Source: Sindora glabra (taxonomy: Eukaryota; Streptophyta; Magnoliopsida; Fabales; Fabaceae). Taken from it: a DNA stretch of 64,000 nucleotides. Each line of letters starts with the position of its first letter. The stretch's first letter is position 1. Below are positions 13,037 to 24,748 of the stretch, piece by piece. The stretch lies in assembly GCA_020226215.1 (NCBI GenBank), contig CM035233.1, positions 5,828,001 through 5,892,000 of the forward strand, written 5' to 3'. A model generated the notes under the pieces. That model was not told the DNA's origin and did no database searches. It saw only the letters and a program-made list of their open reading frames with translations. Position numbers and translations under genes: made by a program.

Positions 13037-14040
13037 AGGATGCACCAAGAAGTAATATCTAAACTTCTTTGTAGCATGGACAAAAGCAAAACAATGCTTT
13101 TCCATAGATAGGTACTTCAACTCTAGCTTTTTAAGTAATCTATACAGTTAATAAATTTACTTCTCCACTCCATCCTATTTTTTGAGTGAGTAAAGTCGTC
13201 AAAAACTCAACTATGGACATGAGATAGAGTATGAGAGGTAAGCTGCATTGGGCGCGATTATAGTATTGTTGGATCCAAGGGTACTTAATATCTTTTCAAA
13301 AGCCACTTAATGCCTTTCATTCCAAAGGAAAGGATTCTTTTCTTTAAGCAATGGCCTAAAAAGGCTTATAAGCACCAACAATGTGGCTATGAACCTTTAA
13401 ATGTAAGAATCTTTCCAAGAAATCTTCACAGTGTCTTGATATTGGTGAGTTATGGCATCTTGATTATGACATTCACCCTCCAACTATCCATTTTAATTCC
13501 CTTTTTGTACATTTTGTACCTTAAGAATTGCCAAATAAAACTTTGAAGGCACACTTTTACGGATTAGGCTTTAAATGATATTTTCTGCATTTCTCAAAAA
13601 CTCTTCTTAGATGACCCAAATGATCCTTTTTCTTTTTTTGACTTAACCATTATAGCATCCACATAAATGTATTCACTTAACCATTATATTATCCACGTAA
13701 ATGTATTCTTCTTCTTTGATATTCCTAAATGTAGTCTTGAGAGTATCCCAAATGTACATCAAAATTTATTTATATCCACTGAAGCCATCCAAGAATAAGA
13801 ATCTTTCATAACTAGCCATGGAATTGACCAGTGCATCTATGTAAAGCACAAGAAACTCATCCTTATAACATGCTTTATTCAAATCCCATAAGTTTACATA
13901 AATTCGAATTTGTCCATTATTCTTTTTGACTAGAATAACATTAGCCAACCATGTTGGATGTTTGATTGGCTTAATGAATCCAACTTTGAGAATTTTTTCC
14001 ACTTCTTCCTTTATTTTCATCTTTAAATCAAGAGGAAATT
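13037..14040 (-). pseudogene. Gypsy reverse transcriptase and RNase H remnant
   Basis: The frame 13766-14020 (minus) carries FIKPIKHPTWLANVILVKKN and then DLNKACYKDEF, with LFLDGFSGYK at its end, which are consecutive motifs of the gypsy RT fingers and palm. The next islands (about 13560-13700) include DHLGHLRRVFEKCRKYHLKP, just after the YVDD region, which is degenerate here. RNase H traces (AFVHATKKFRYYF, about 13050-13110) follow up to the break at 13036. Many stops. Confidence 0.8.
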
Positions 14041-14629
14041 ATTAAAGTAGTTCGACTCACCATTAGACTAGGGTTAAGGCTTGGCATCTCATAATATTCC
14101 TATGCAAACATGTCTTTGAAGTCCTTCAACAATGTGACCAAATTATCCTACTCCTTTACTATTAGATAACACTAATGAAAATTAGTCAATCTTTACCTTC
14201 CTTTCCTAGATTTATTGCTTTGAGCTCTTCATCAAAAGTTTCGGGCTATATTATGAAATTGGTTATGCTTCTTTTAATTTCTTCTCTAGCAAGGGTGGCT
14301 CTACTTCCATGTCTTGAGGTTTTTCAAGGTCTAAGAGATCTATAGGTGGAAGTGATTGTAACTCTTTTTTTTTATCTCCTAAAACCTTTATCTTGTCATA
14401 AGTGGTGTATAACTTTTTTATCCACTACTTTCTTACGATGGACAACTAGATATTCTTGTTTGGATTTCATGGTAGGTGGCTTAGCCTTTTTGATCTTACT
14501 AGAAGTGAATTCTACTAGTAGCTTCTCAATAGTGTTTACAAGCTAGTTAGAAGATAAGCTATCTTTCTTGTAAGAATGAGATTTTTCTTCAGTGATAATT
14601 TGCTTATCTTTATCCTTGTCTGCACTGAT
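14041..14629 (-). pseudogene. Gypsy protease-RT linker remnant
   Basis: Minus-strand translation gives charged islands such as ADKDKDKQIITEEKSHSYKK and LPPIDLLDLEKPQDMEVEPP, typical of the low-complexity acidic linker before gypsy RT. Stops interrupt it. It is separated from the protease part by the solo LTR and joins it again at 18192. Confidence 0.5.
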
Positions 14630-14634
14630 GGGAG

Positions 14635-17600
14635 TGTAATAACCTAGAATAATACCTAAAATTTTATAAATTTTGATGCTTATAGGTTAATTATTTATAT
14701 ATTCGATTAATATTTGACTTTAAATTTATTTTTCATATTAAAGGTTCTTAAATATTTTGATAATGCTAATCATAATATTTGAAAATTATATTTATTTTAT
14801 ATGGCCATGTTTCTAAGAAATTTCTTATATATTGAAAATATTTTAGTAATTATAGGTAGAAGAATTTATGAAATAAATTGTTGCATTAAATAAACTATTT
14901 TTAAGAATTATTTTAAATGGCCATTATTAATTTAAGGCTTATTTAAATGTTCTCTACGAGGATTTTCTTATGGATTAAAGGTAATTTTAATAATTGTTAT
15001 GATTAAAAAGATTTACAAAATTAAATGTTTAAAATGAGAAGATTATAAAAAAATTAAAAGCTTGAAGTATTTCTTGTAGGATTTTCAAATTTATTAAGCT
15101 ATTATAAATATATGTATTTATATGTATATGATAGGGAAGGATTAAAAATACATGGAATGATATTTTAAATAAAACAAGTTTTATAAGGTGAATGGCTAGG
15201 ATTTACTAATGGAGGGTTGGGTAATTCAGATAAGTGGCTAAGATTTTGGGTGTAAAATAGCAATTATCCTTCAACTAAACAAAATAAAAACCTAAAGTTG
15301 TATATTTTTATTATTTTCTTAACCCCTCTCTTTCTTACCTTTGTACATCTCCCTTCTTTCTTATTTTTACACTTTTTTCTCTCTTTACACTAGAAAAATC
15401 TAGTTCCCTCCACCATCTTCTCTTTTTTGCTCTAATTTCTCTCTCTCCAACTTTTTTCTTTAAGTCAGCTAACCCCTTGTTTCAATCTAGCTTTTTTCTT
15501 CCCATTAGCCTTCCCTTCTCCTTCTTTCTTTCTCTTTTCCTGCTTTTTTATTCTTTTCATCCATCTGCCACTCCTTCCTATTAGGTGCTTTTGTTATTTT
15601 AGGCATACCAAAACCATTAAGTGGAACAGCCAGAGGTGGTTCCTTGCAAAATGTCCAGCGATAGAATGATCCAACTGGCGATGCCTCCATCATTTTTGTT
15701 ATTTATGCTCAGCTAGCTACTGTGGAGTGCGGGGAGAAATGGTGGCAAGAAATACAGCTGGAATCATGACTGCTCTGTGCACAACTCACAGCTACTAGAG
15801 GCGTAAAGTTATGATTTCTAGCAAGCTCCTACACCTTTCAACCCTTATGAGTTGTCGATGGTCTCATCTAGTGACTTTGAACTTATATAGATCTTAAAAA
15901 TTTAACATTTGTGCAGATTTGAATTTAAATCCAAGAAAAAATCGTATATATATATATATTAAGAAAAATGATTATATCTTTGAAAAATGGAATTTTTATG
16001 TTTCAAAATATTAAAATAACATTGTTCAAATCTGTTTACACTATTAATTTTATTGGTGTTGGTTATTTGAGTTAAGAATCAAGGGAAACCCATTTTATAT
16101 ATACATTTGAGTATAAGATGCTAGCTTAAATAAATAAATAAATAGTTTTTATGCTATAGACTATTAAATCATCATGTTGGTGGAATTTCTAAAATATTAC
16201 ATCTTATGATTTTGAATGATTTAGAATTAAGCTAGAAGACCCATTTATGTACAATTGAAACAATTGATAATACATTAGAAAATTTATTAATTTTATGCTA
16301 TAAAGTGGCTAAATAGCATGAGTAAGGTTATTTTAAATTGTTATTGGTAGATGTATATTTAGAAAACCCATTTTTAAAGTAATTTTGAGATATAACAAGA
16401 TATGTAAGGAAAAATATGATCTTTATGCTATAAAATGTTAAAATAAGAAATTGTGGCATTCATACAACATAAGGCCCTAATATTTCAAATGTTTGATTCT
16501 TGGTTTAGTAAATCTAGTTTTGTCATCCTATATGGATAATTGACATCGTACTAGTGAAATAATGAGCTGAGGCTCTTGAATATTAGGTTGGTATATTTAG
16601 AATATATTTATCATAAAAAATTGAGATTATGGTGCTCTAATGTCATAAGTCCATATTAGAGAGTAAAAGAAGTTAATAAATTATAATATTAAAACATCAT
16701 GATTCATATAGGGAACCATGATATTTGAAAATAACATAAGTGATACTTCGTGTTAATAATTTATCATTGTAATTTCTAATTAGAAAAAGAGGGCTACTTT
16801 GGGTTCTTATTATGAACATGCCCTACCAAGTGAGTATATATCTCACTATCAAACTTTTATTTAAATAAAATATAATAAAAAAGTTATGAAATATGTTTTC
16901 TCATTATTAATACTGATTTTATATTTCGGTACAAATATATTTATATTCAAGTGTAAATTCAATTTTATGGTATATTGAGGGAATATTATGAGAACAAAGT
17001 GCACAGTAAAAAGTATAACAATATTGTTTCTAACCATTGATAGATTGCATTTGAATATAATGATATTTGTATACTTGGTATTGTTTAGTGATGAAATTGT
17101 GACTTTATATTAAAATGTTATAAACAATTATGATATGAGAGTTGAGCTCTCCTGTGTTTACTATTTATGAATTATGCTAGTAGTGGTATTGGAAATTGTG
17201 AATGGTGATGGATGATCTAAAATTCGGACGAAGAATTCCCACAAATAATTATGAAGGATATAAAATTAATGAGAAAGCCGGATGAGAAATTCTTGGCGTA
17301 CAGTTGAGAAAAATATCAAACTTCGCCTGAAAACCAAAAAGTGCCTAAAAATAGCCACATGTGTACTTACAATAAATGGATATGTGATATGATGAAGTAT
17401 TAGAATTTATCCATATTTGATTATTAATGTTTAATATGATTGCAAGAACTTAACTTAATCGTGATGATCTAATTATAACAAAGCCTTAAAGGCTATTTGT
17501 AGATGTGATGACCACCTGAAATGGTTGACGAGTGATATTGGTTGAGAAGAATATACTTTGTTATGTGAGATATGGAATTTAAGTTGTATATAGGTGAAAT

Positions 17601-18191
17601 TTCAATAAAGTTTGAGCTAAGTATATTTCAAAAATCTAGAAAATAGGTTTGTTAATATTTTCTAATTTAGTACATAACTAACCTATTATAAAATTAATCA
17701 CCTATAAAATAATGTTAGAAATATGCTCACTGAGTTCTCATAACTTACTTTATTCTATTTTAAATATTTTTAGGTTGAAATAAGCACGTTTAGACTAGTT
17801 ACATCCATAGAGAAGAAAAAAATCGCCTAAAGTGAAGATTTGATTGTTGGGTTTCATTTAGGATTCGAATTAGCTGTCCAATAGAGAATCTATTGAATTA
17901 CATGATGAGTTGAATTAATTATATATGTATAAGTGTAAAACTGTACTATATTGTGTGTGTTTGATGCTATCATATCTGGGAATAACACAAGTGTTATATT
18001 ATAGGGCATATGGCCCTAAAAAAGTGTTCAAAATAAGGGGTACATTTTTATATAGAGATTTAAAAGTGAAAATTTTGAGTTCTCCTATAAATTTGAAAAT
18101 TCCTATTAGATAGAAAAAATAAAAAATATTAAAATTTATGAAAATTGGTATCGGGATCCACACTGGTCATAATTAGAAGTAGGTCATGATA
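14635..18191 (+). mobile_element. Solo LTR of a Tekay-like gypsy element (3557 bp)
   Basis: It starts TGTAATAACCTAG and ends GGTCATGATA, close to a TG..CA pair. The flanking 5-bp duplication GGGAG is exact (14630-14634 and 18192-18196). It lies inside the minus-strand gypsy element. A pyrimidine-rich stretch at 15300-15560 probably marks the transcribed leader. No internal element sequence or second LTR is present, as expected after LTR-LTR recombination. It has no real coding frame. Confidence 0.75.
15300..15560 (+). promoter_or_regulatory. Pyrimidine-rich LTR leader
   Basis: A TTGTATATTTTTATT sequence at about 15297 is followed by a long CT-rich run (CCCTCTCTTTCTTACC, TTTCTCTCTTTACAC and similar). 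That order, a TATA-like box followed by a CT-rich start region, is common in plant LTR promoters. The promoter role is inferred. Confidence 0.35.
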
Positions 18192-18720
18192 GGGAGTGCC
18201 TTAGGGGTTTAACAACAATATTCATTCCTAACTTAGATAGCTTATCAAAATAAATTACACTTATAAAATGGGCCTTATACTCATCAAATAGGGTGTTTAT
18301 CATATAAAGCTCAATATCTTTCCTTGTGAATTTTGCCTTGATGCATTGATGAAAAGTTGAAGGAACATAATTATGAAAATGTAACCATAGATGACCTAGT
18401 AGGATATAGTAGCTTGGAGCTCCTTTCATGATGTAAAACTTGTAAGAAGTTTCAATGGGGCCTTATTTCAATGTTAAGATTGACATAACTGATGGTTTCA
18501 ATTGGGCTACCATTGAAAGTGTTCAAAATTGCAAGTGTTTTTTCATTGCAACTCTTAGGAAAATTGGTCATGTTAAACAAGGACATAGGTATAACATTAA
18601 CTCTTGATCTATTGGCCATGAAGGATCGAGTGATTCTAGTTTATTCTATCATTGTTTTTATAAACAAAGGTATATTTTGATCCATATTAGCTACCTGCTC
18701 ATCAACTTCTTTAAATATAA
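18184..18720 (-). pseudogene. Gypsy protease (retropepsin) region remnant
   Basis: The minus-strand frame 18184-18429 reads MKGAPSYYILLGHLWLHFHN and then VPSTFHQCIKAKF, the hallmark end of the gypsy aspartic protease domain (LLGRPW-type motif, here LLGHLW). Just upstream, NGSPIETISYVNLNIEI is the preceding strand. The catalytic DTG-type triad is not intact. Confidence 0.7.
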
Positions 18721-19479
18721 TAGCACTATGATGAGCACAAGTTATCTTTTACAAATTATGACTTACAACACAACAACTACCTCCTTCATCTTATGAGATC
18801 TTAACAATAGCTAAAGAAGCTTAATACTTCTTATCTTCATCAAAATTAATAAAGTTAAAGAAATGCAAAAAATTAGGGGACTTGACCATAGCTTTTGTTA
18901 GAGAATTATTAGAAGTTTGTATAAGTTGTCATCTCTCTTTAGATCATTTAACAAGATTGAATCAACTAAATAATAGATTGTATTTATACTATAATTAAAG
19001 AAGGGTTATCAGGTGACCTTATCTTCTAAAAGTTAGAAGAACTATAGCTCATCATTACTTACTTTATTTTGAAAATTTCATCTTAATGTGAAGCATTTAA
19101 TGGTTGTATGAGTTAGTAACTGATGATAATGATAAAAAATGAGGTGCGTTTTGTTATGCTTCAGTGATAAGGCCTTTAAGTTATGGTAGCTCCATATTTT
19201 TGTCTTTTACCCATAACTTCAACACAATAAGAACTTTCTCAAGAAAACATGGGAAAGGAGGAAAGATTTCTCTTTTCTTATATAATGGTCTAAAGTTAGG
19301 TCTCTTTGATTGGTTACCAACTAGTAAAAAGGTTTAGTTGTAATCTATTCCTTTTTTTAGGAAAAAACTAAATCCAAACGTGAGTCTCTTCTTAACAACC
19401 TCTAACATAGTAATGCTAGTGCCTCTTTCCTTATAGGATCTTATTCTTCTAGCTTGTTGCTTTTAGGAATTAGAAACCC

Positions 19480-20080
19480 TTCCCACTCTAGTAATTAAAA
19501 CATCAAAAGTTTAAATGTTACCTTAATGTAGATATAGAGTAATAGGGTTATTCATATTAGTAATGCAACTTTCGACTAAAACAAACTCAAAGACTTCTTC
19601 CTAATAAACTTGAGCTCAATAGCTACATCTTTGGATAAAAACCATTATATCTTTACCATTTTGCTACTAAGTTCTACTAGAATCCACTAAATGAACTATT
19701 CCTTAAGCGACAAAAGGCAACAGCCATTACAATCCAATTATAGATAGATCATGGTTACAATTGGTATAACAAGTATAGGCCTTGTCAAAAAAGGATTTGG
19801 AAAATTCCCTCAAATGTAAATCACGATTTTCATGAAAGATTCTAAAGTTTTCTATGAACTAGTGAATGTATGCTTTTGCATTTCCTATTCCATCAAATTT
19901 CCTAAAAGGTGGGTTAATATCCCTGAAGGTAAGGGAGTTCAAAAATATTATCAGAAAATGGAGGCTGAAAATTGATATTAATTATTACCATCCATCTTGC
20001 CTCTTTTAGGAATTTCTAAAGATGCTTCTTTTTAAATAGGACTTAGGGAACTCATTCAATATCCTAAAAAATTTGTTCTC
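19480..20080 (-). pseudogene. Gypsy gag (retrotransposon_gag) remnant
   Basis: Minus-strand translation near 19930-19750 reads KFDGIGNAKAYIH, then ENRDLHLREFSKSFFDKAYT, matching the gag core where FSKSL-x-AYTWY is usual. Numerous stops and frameshifts. It would form the particle core. Confidence 0.6.
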
Positions 20081-20663
20081 GATTAGGAATATTTTGATAA
20101 TGAACCTGCTCACATCCCATATTATGCAACACTCCAAGAGTGGTCATTTCTACATGAGAATTGTTTGGTGGATTTTTGGTTGCCCAATTACATTGGAAAC
20201 TAAAGAAAGGTTTAACTAAGGATATCTTTAAACTTATTGTGTCAAATCACTAATAGCTTAACACATATGATGCTAGTTAATCTTGAAAAAGTTGTTCTAG
20301 GAATGTAGTGGGAACCATAGTTATAAAAGACGAAGTAAAGACGTTGTTCTTAGCCTATTGAGTGATAGAAGTACTTAATTGCATCATGGAACTTCTTATC
20401 CAAAGGAAAGTTAGTATGTAGAGTTCAATGCTAAGACTTAAGCCTCTAGTTGGAGTTGGTGTGGAGAACCATCATAATAAATTAAGTTTAATATTGGTAA
20501 AGGTTGCCAAAACCAGAAGAAATAAGAATGCCATAAATAAGCTAATTCGGATTGGCAAAAGTAATGATTGAGATAGTCTTGCTAAAGGGAGTGTTTGCTA
20601 ACTCAAGGCTTCCACCTATACTTTAACTAACCATACTTGAATTTGATGCTAGCACTGTATACA

Positions 20664-20685
20664 CCTCACCAATGAAATCACCAAA
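20664..20685 (-). other. Gypsy primer-binding-site region
   Basis: On the minus strand, TTGACA at the LTR end is followed by TTTGGTGATTTCATTGGTGA, which differs by a few transitions from the TTTGGCGACTCC-type site of many plant gypsy elements. It marks the junction between the 5' LTR (20687 and right) and the gag leader. Confidence 0.5.
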
Positions 20686-20686
20686 T

Positions 20687-22450
20687 TGTCAAGGTAAGTT
20701 TTTGTGAGTTCTTTATTTAGGAGGTATGAGTATAGTAATGAAGTGTAGGAAAAGGTTATGAGGGTAGATAAGGAATAAGCACTTCGTAATCTAACCATAA
20801 ATAAGGCAAAAAGGTTGTGCTTCCTTAACTTAATGAATTTTTTTGAAAGTTGATGCGGTAGAAGGTTAAGTAAGCTAAGAAACTTAGAAATTTTCTAGAA
20901 AACTTTCGTATCGTAGGTGCTTATGCTAATAGTGAATTTTCTAGAAAACTTCTGTATTGTAGGTGCTTATGCTAATAGCATATACTATTTCTTATTAGTA
21001 TTTTTTATCTTTCTATCATTCTTTTCTCCTTTTTATTTTTCTTTTCCTCTCTTTTTTTAAGCCTTAATAAAGCATACATATAGGCAATCAAATGGATGAT
21101 GTGGATATAGGCTATAGGAATAATGATTTTTGGTATGCAAGGTTAGACTAGCAAGGAATTTAATGGATAAAAGGTACAGTGTAATATAGTGGTAATATGT
21201 ATCCTTAGTAGTGATAGAGGTAGTAATGTGAAGAAGTAGTAGTGACAATGATAATGGGGTTTATAGGACAATTAGATGGTTCCCCAGAGAATAGCTAAGT
21301 ATGTGCTAAAACTAAAGTTGAATCAATGGTTCATTGAGTATAAGAGCTTTTACATTTGTGGTAGTGTAAAGGGCACATAATTGAAAAAGGTTAAGTATGA
21401 TATGCTTGCTACTCTTATAGGTCATTATGAGGCCTTTATTATAATTTTTTCAAGTCCCATAATCTAAGTATTCCTGAGAGATTAGGAAAGAGTTTAATTT
21501 TGTTCCTATGACCAAAGCGATCCTTGCCTTTGGATTGGATGACTACTAGTTGGCTTTTCAACATCTACAAAAACCTCCTTATTTAAACTCCCATGATAAA
21601 GTTAATACCTAAGACAAAGCAAACAGTCCTTTTTGAGGCATTAAGTATAAGTGAGGAAAGAAGGCATTTTCTATGGATTTTTTCACACATTTGATGATAC
21701 AAGGTGGATCTCTTAACCTATTTTAAATCCTAATTTGATATGAAATCTTTTAAGATCTCTTTAGAGGCAAGATCTTTTGACCCCTTATGCCTTTTATAGA
21801 GATAAAGATGAAAGTGAGTCTTCTAACCCATTTTGAATTCTTCTTTAAAGTGAAGTTTTTTTACTCTAAAGTACCTTTCTAGATGTGAGACTTTATAATC
21901 TTTTATGCCATCTAGAGAAATAATGGTCAGATCTCTTTTGGAGGCAAAGCTTTTTGACTCCTTATGACTTTCTTTGGAGATGACTTCTTTAAAGGTAAAA
22001 TCTTATGATTTCTTATACTTTCTTTGGAATTACTCTCTTCAGATGTGAGATCTTTTGATCCCCTTATGTCTTCTTCGGAGTTGCTTTCTTTAGAGGTAAG
22101 ATTTTATAATTCTTTATATCCTTTCTAAAGAAAGTGGTCCTTTGATCTATTTTGTATCTCTTTTAAGGTAAAAAATGACCTTTTTGTTGCCTTAAGCTTC
22201 TTTTAAGGTGTCTTTTAGAGGTTTGAGCTTTTGCTAAGGTGGCCCATATTAATCTTTCATAAGTATGCATTTTATAGTTCTCTCATAAGATGCTTCTTGT
22301 GAAGACTTGGCCTCTTTCATGGCTGCCCAATTGATCCTATTAACCTTTCATATTTTTTTAGATCATCTCTTAATTAATAGGCTTCACAAATTTTGATATC
22401 AACAAAAGCAATAAAAAAATAACTAGGTAAAATTCTAAATTAAATACAAC
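20687..22450 (-). repeat. Gypsy 5' LTR, right limit uncertain
   Basis: The LTR ends with ...TTGACA next to the primer site. Its far end is not defined. It contains 50-55 bp degenerate tandem units (see 21760-22160). No coding frame. Confidence 0.45.
21760..22160 (+). repeat. 50-55 bp degenerate tandem repeats in the LTR
   Basis: Units around AGATCTTTTGACCCCTTATG recur at about 21771, 21945 (AAGCTTTTTGACTCCTTATG), 21999 (AAATCTTATGATTTCTTATA), 22050 (AGATCTTTTGATCCCCTTAT) and 22100. The spacing is 50-54 bp in the last four, and each unit carries a TTCTTTGGAG-like block. Confidence 0.55.
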
Positions 22451-22789
22451 AATTTACATTTCAAATTTGATATTTTCTTTTTATTTTGTTGCATGAAATT
22501 TAAGGCAAATAAAATCTACAATTGACATAGTATTGAAAACATCACCAAACACCTCCTTTGAAGGTGTTTTAGAATTTACATTATCACAAGCGATAAAAAC
22601 AATGTTTTGCATAAAAATCAAATAAAAAGGTGAATTAAGTATTGAATTATCATTCATCTGAAATAATATTCTTAGAGAATTAGTTGATTGCAAAAGGGGT
22701 ACAAATATTATATTTTTGTCTATTGTTACAAAATCTTTTAAAAGGTTTTTTTATTCCTTGTATCCAAGTTCCTACAAAAATGATAATGC

Positions 22790-23025
22790 TATGTTTGAAT
22801 GAAGAGGATTGGAGTGGAAGGAGAGGGGAGAAAAGATTACTTCTTATAATTTTTTTTAAAGTTTTAATTAAGGAAAAAAGACTAAAGGTTTATAACTACA
22901 CCCACTATTATCTATTTTTGTTTCTCCAATTTAAAATTTTTTCTAAATATTTAAATAAAGGAGGGAAAGTCTCAACTTAACTATTCATTCTCATACATCC
23001 TCTTTCCCTTCACCTTATTATAATT
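22790..23025. mobile_element. Purine-arm MITE, copy 1
   Basis: The left arm GAATGAAGAGGATTGGAG and the right arm (CATCCTCTTTCCCTTCACC on the plus strand) are imperfect inverted repeats. The right part (GGGAAAGTCTCAACTTAAC then ATTCATTCTC) also matches the intronic element at 32290-32570. Non-coding. Ends and target duplication are not resolved. Confidence 0.45.
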
Positions 23026-23334
23026 TTCTATTATTAACTTGCCATTGCATAAGGTGGAGATGTTGGACAAAATCATTTGATTCTATCCAATATAACTTTA
23101 AGTAATCAAATAAACAAAATTGGATTGTTAAATGAAAATAAAAAAACATTTTAATTTGTATTAGTTTGCTATTTTGATTTAGTCTTAAACACCCATTTTA
23201 ATTTGGTGGACATATACATTCATTAAAGACAACTTTTAAAATAAAATTTTATAATTTCATATGAATTTTTTATAATTTTTAACTTAGTTATATAATTCTT
23301 TTTCATTTGACATATGTATGTATTAAATTAAATT
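23026..23334. other. AT-rich non-coding stretch
   Basis: No gene, repeat pair or motif is visible beyond poly-A/T runs. Confidence 0.4.
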
Positions 23335-23875
23335 TTAAAAAAAATACTTTAACATTCCTAACTTTTAATAAAATTATATGAATCTTCTCTTTAATTTCAA
23401 AACTTATATAAATCTCCCTTAAAACACAAAAAAAAAAAAATTGCACTTGAATCCAAATTTAAAATTTTCATTGCAAAATAGTGAAAAAGATGATTATAGA
23501 GTTCAAATATAACAATATAAGATATTCTAAGTATTTACTAATAAAAAATATGCATTGATTAAGTTTAAGTGACTAAAATATAATTGATAAAAATGTCAAA
23601 TTTTGACGTAAGTGTAATGATTTTTTAGTCATTTAAACTTTATTAAAGTATATATTTAATAAAAAATACATAGATATCTTATATTATTTAATTTGAATCA
23701 ATAATCATTTTTGCATATTATTTCATTGAACAAAGATTCAAAATTGAGCTTATATATATATATATATATATTGTCTGAAAGAAGCTCTTTGTAGATTTTA
23801 AAATTAAAAGAGAAGTTCATATAATTCCATTAAAATTTAAAAGGGCTTATTTTATTTAAAAAGTGTTGATTTAGT
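23335..23875. mobile_element. Mutator-like inverted-repeat element, degenerate
   Basis: The left end region AAATTATATGAATCTTCTCT followed by TTAATTTCAAAACTT is inverted at about 23780-23850. Both arms resemble the terminal repeats of the better-defined element at 24749-26117. Ends are approximate and no target duplication could be set. It contains a short (TA)n run near 23750. Confidence 0.45.
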
Positions 23876-24080
23876 CATAATTTTCAATCTATCATGCTTC
23901 ATGTCCTTTTTCTAGCTATGTAATTTAGTTATACATAGTACTATCAGGTTAGACGTTAACTTGATGGCTTCTGATGTATATAAGGATTACCCATTCTTAC
24001 AATATTAAAATAAAATAAATTAAAAAATGTTAGCACATTAAATTTTATATAAAATGGTAAATATAAATAATTATTAATAT

Positions 24081-24332
24081 TTTTGTTGGCAAGCGGTTTT
24101 CATAAATTCAATGAAACTTGGGATGCCATATCTCGCACACAATCGAATCTCGTTCAGCCAATTGTGGCTCTTCACACATATGGATATGGATGAATGTATA
24201 TAATAATTTTATTGGCAAGCAGTTTTCATAAATTCAATGAAACCCGGGATGCCGTATCTAGCAAACAATTGAATCTCGTTCAGCCAATTTCGACTTTACA
24301 CATATGTGGATATGGATGAATGTATATAGCCT
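24081..24332 (+). repeat. 126-bp tandem duplication
   Basis: Units start TTTTGTTGGCAAGCGG at 24081 and TTTTATTGGCAAGCAG at 24207. Both run through GAATCTCGTTCAGCCAATT and end GGATGAATGTATATA. The units are richer in G and C than their surroundings. No reading frame spans them and the origin is unknown. Confidence 0.8.
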
Positions 24333-24739
24333 AAATTAGTGTAACGAGAATTGAATACGACAATGTCATATTCAAAACACAAAGTAATGAATTTAAATCT
24401 TAATTATGATGGAGAATAAAATTTTTAAAATAATATTGAGTATTGCTACATTATTAAAGTGTCGCTTTCTAAATTTATTTATACTAAATGTCAATGAAAT
24501 CAATAGGATAAAATGTACAATGAGACAATAATCTTCCCCGTCATGATACTAAACAATACGAGGGTTCCAATGGATTAAGTGGTTAATAACCTTATATAAA
24601 TAAATTTTAATTGAATCCATCCATAATAAACTCAATAGTAAACTCTATTCTAATTTTGACTCAACAAACCTAATTACATTCTTTATATAATAATATATTT
24701 AGGAAGCAAATTAAAACATATAGGATCATCTAATAATCA
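24333..24739. other. Non-coding stretch
   Basis: No gene, paired repeat or promoter pattern is visible. Confidence 0.4.
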
Positions 24740-24748
24740 AATTTTAAA

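Larger units (their letters stand above)
13037..22450 (-). mobile_element. Old Ty3/gypsy retrotransposon, minus strand, interrupted
   Basis: Reading leftwards, the parts are 5' LTR (right of 20687), primer-binding site, gag, protease, RT and RNase H, ending where the minus-strand LTR cut it at 13036. Integrase and the 3' LTR are not seen. A solo LTR splits the protease-RT linker. The primer-site sequence resembles that of the Tat/Ogre-like group, which is an inference from 22 bases. The right limit of the LTR is uncertain. Confidence 0.75.

Noticed and set aside
15505..15693. A 62-codon minus-strand frame with a plausible composition
   Set aside because: It lies in the pyrimidine-rich leader of the solo LTR. 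No motif or conserved start is visible.
18150..18165. TTGGTATCGGGATCC as a primer-binding site marking an LTR end
   Set aside because: It resembles the initiator-tRNA site, but the GGGAG duplication places the LTR end 30 bases later, and no internal element follows. It is more likely inside the LTR.
22684..22980. A 98-codon open frame
   Set aside because: Most of it lies in the purine-arm MITE, and it shows no protein motif. Chance frame.
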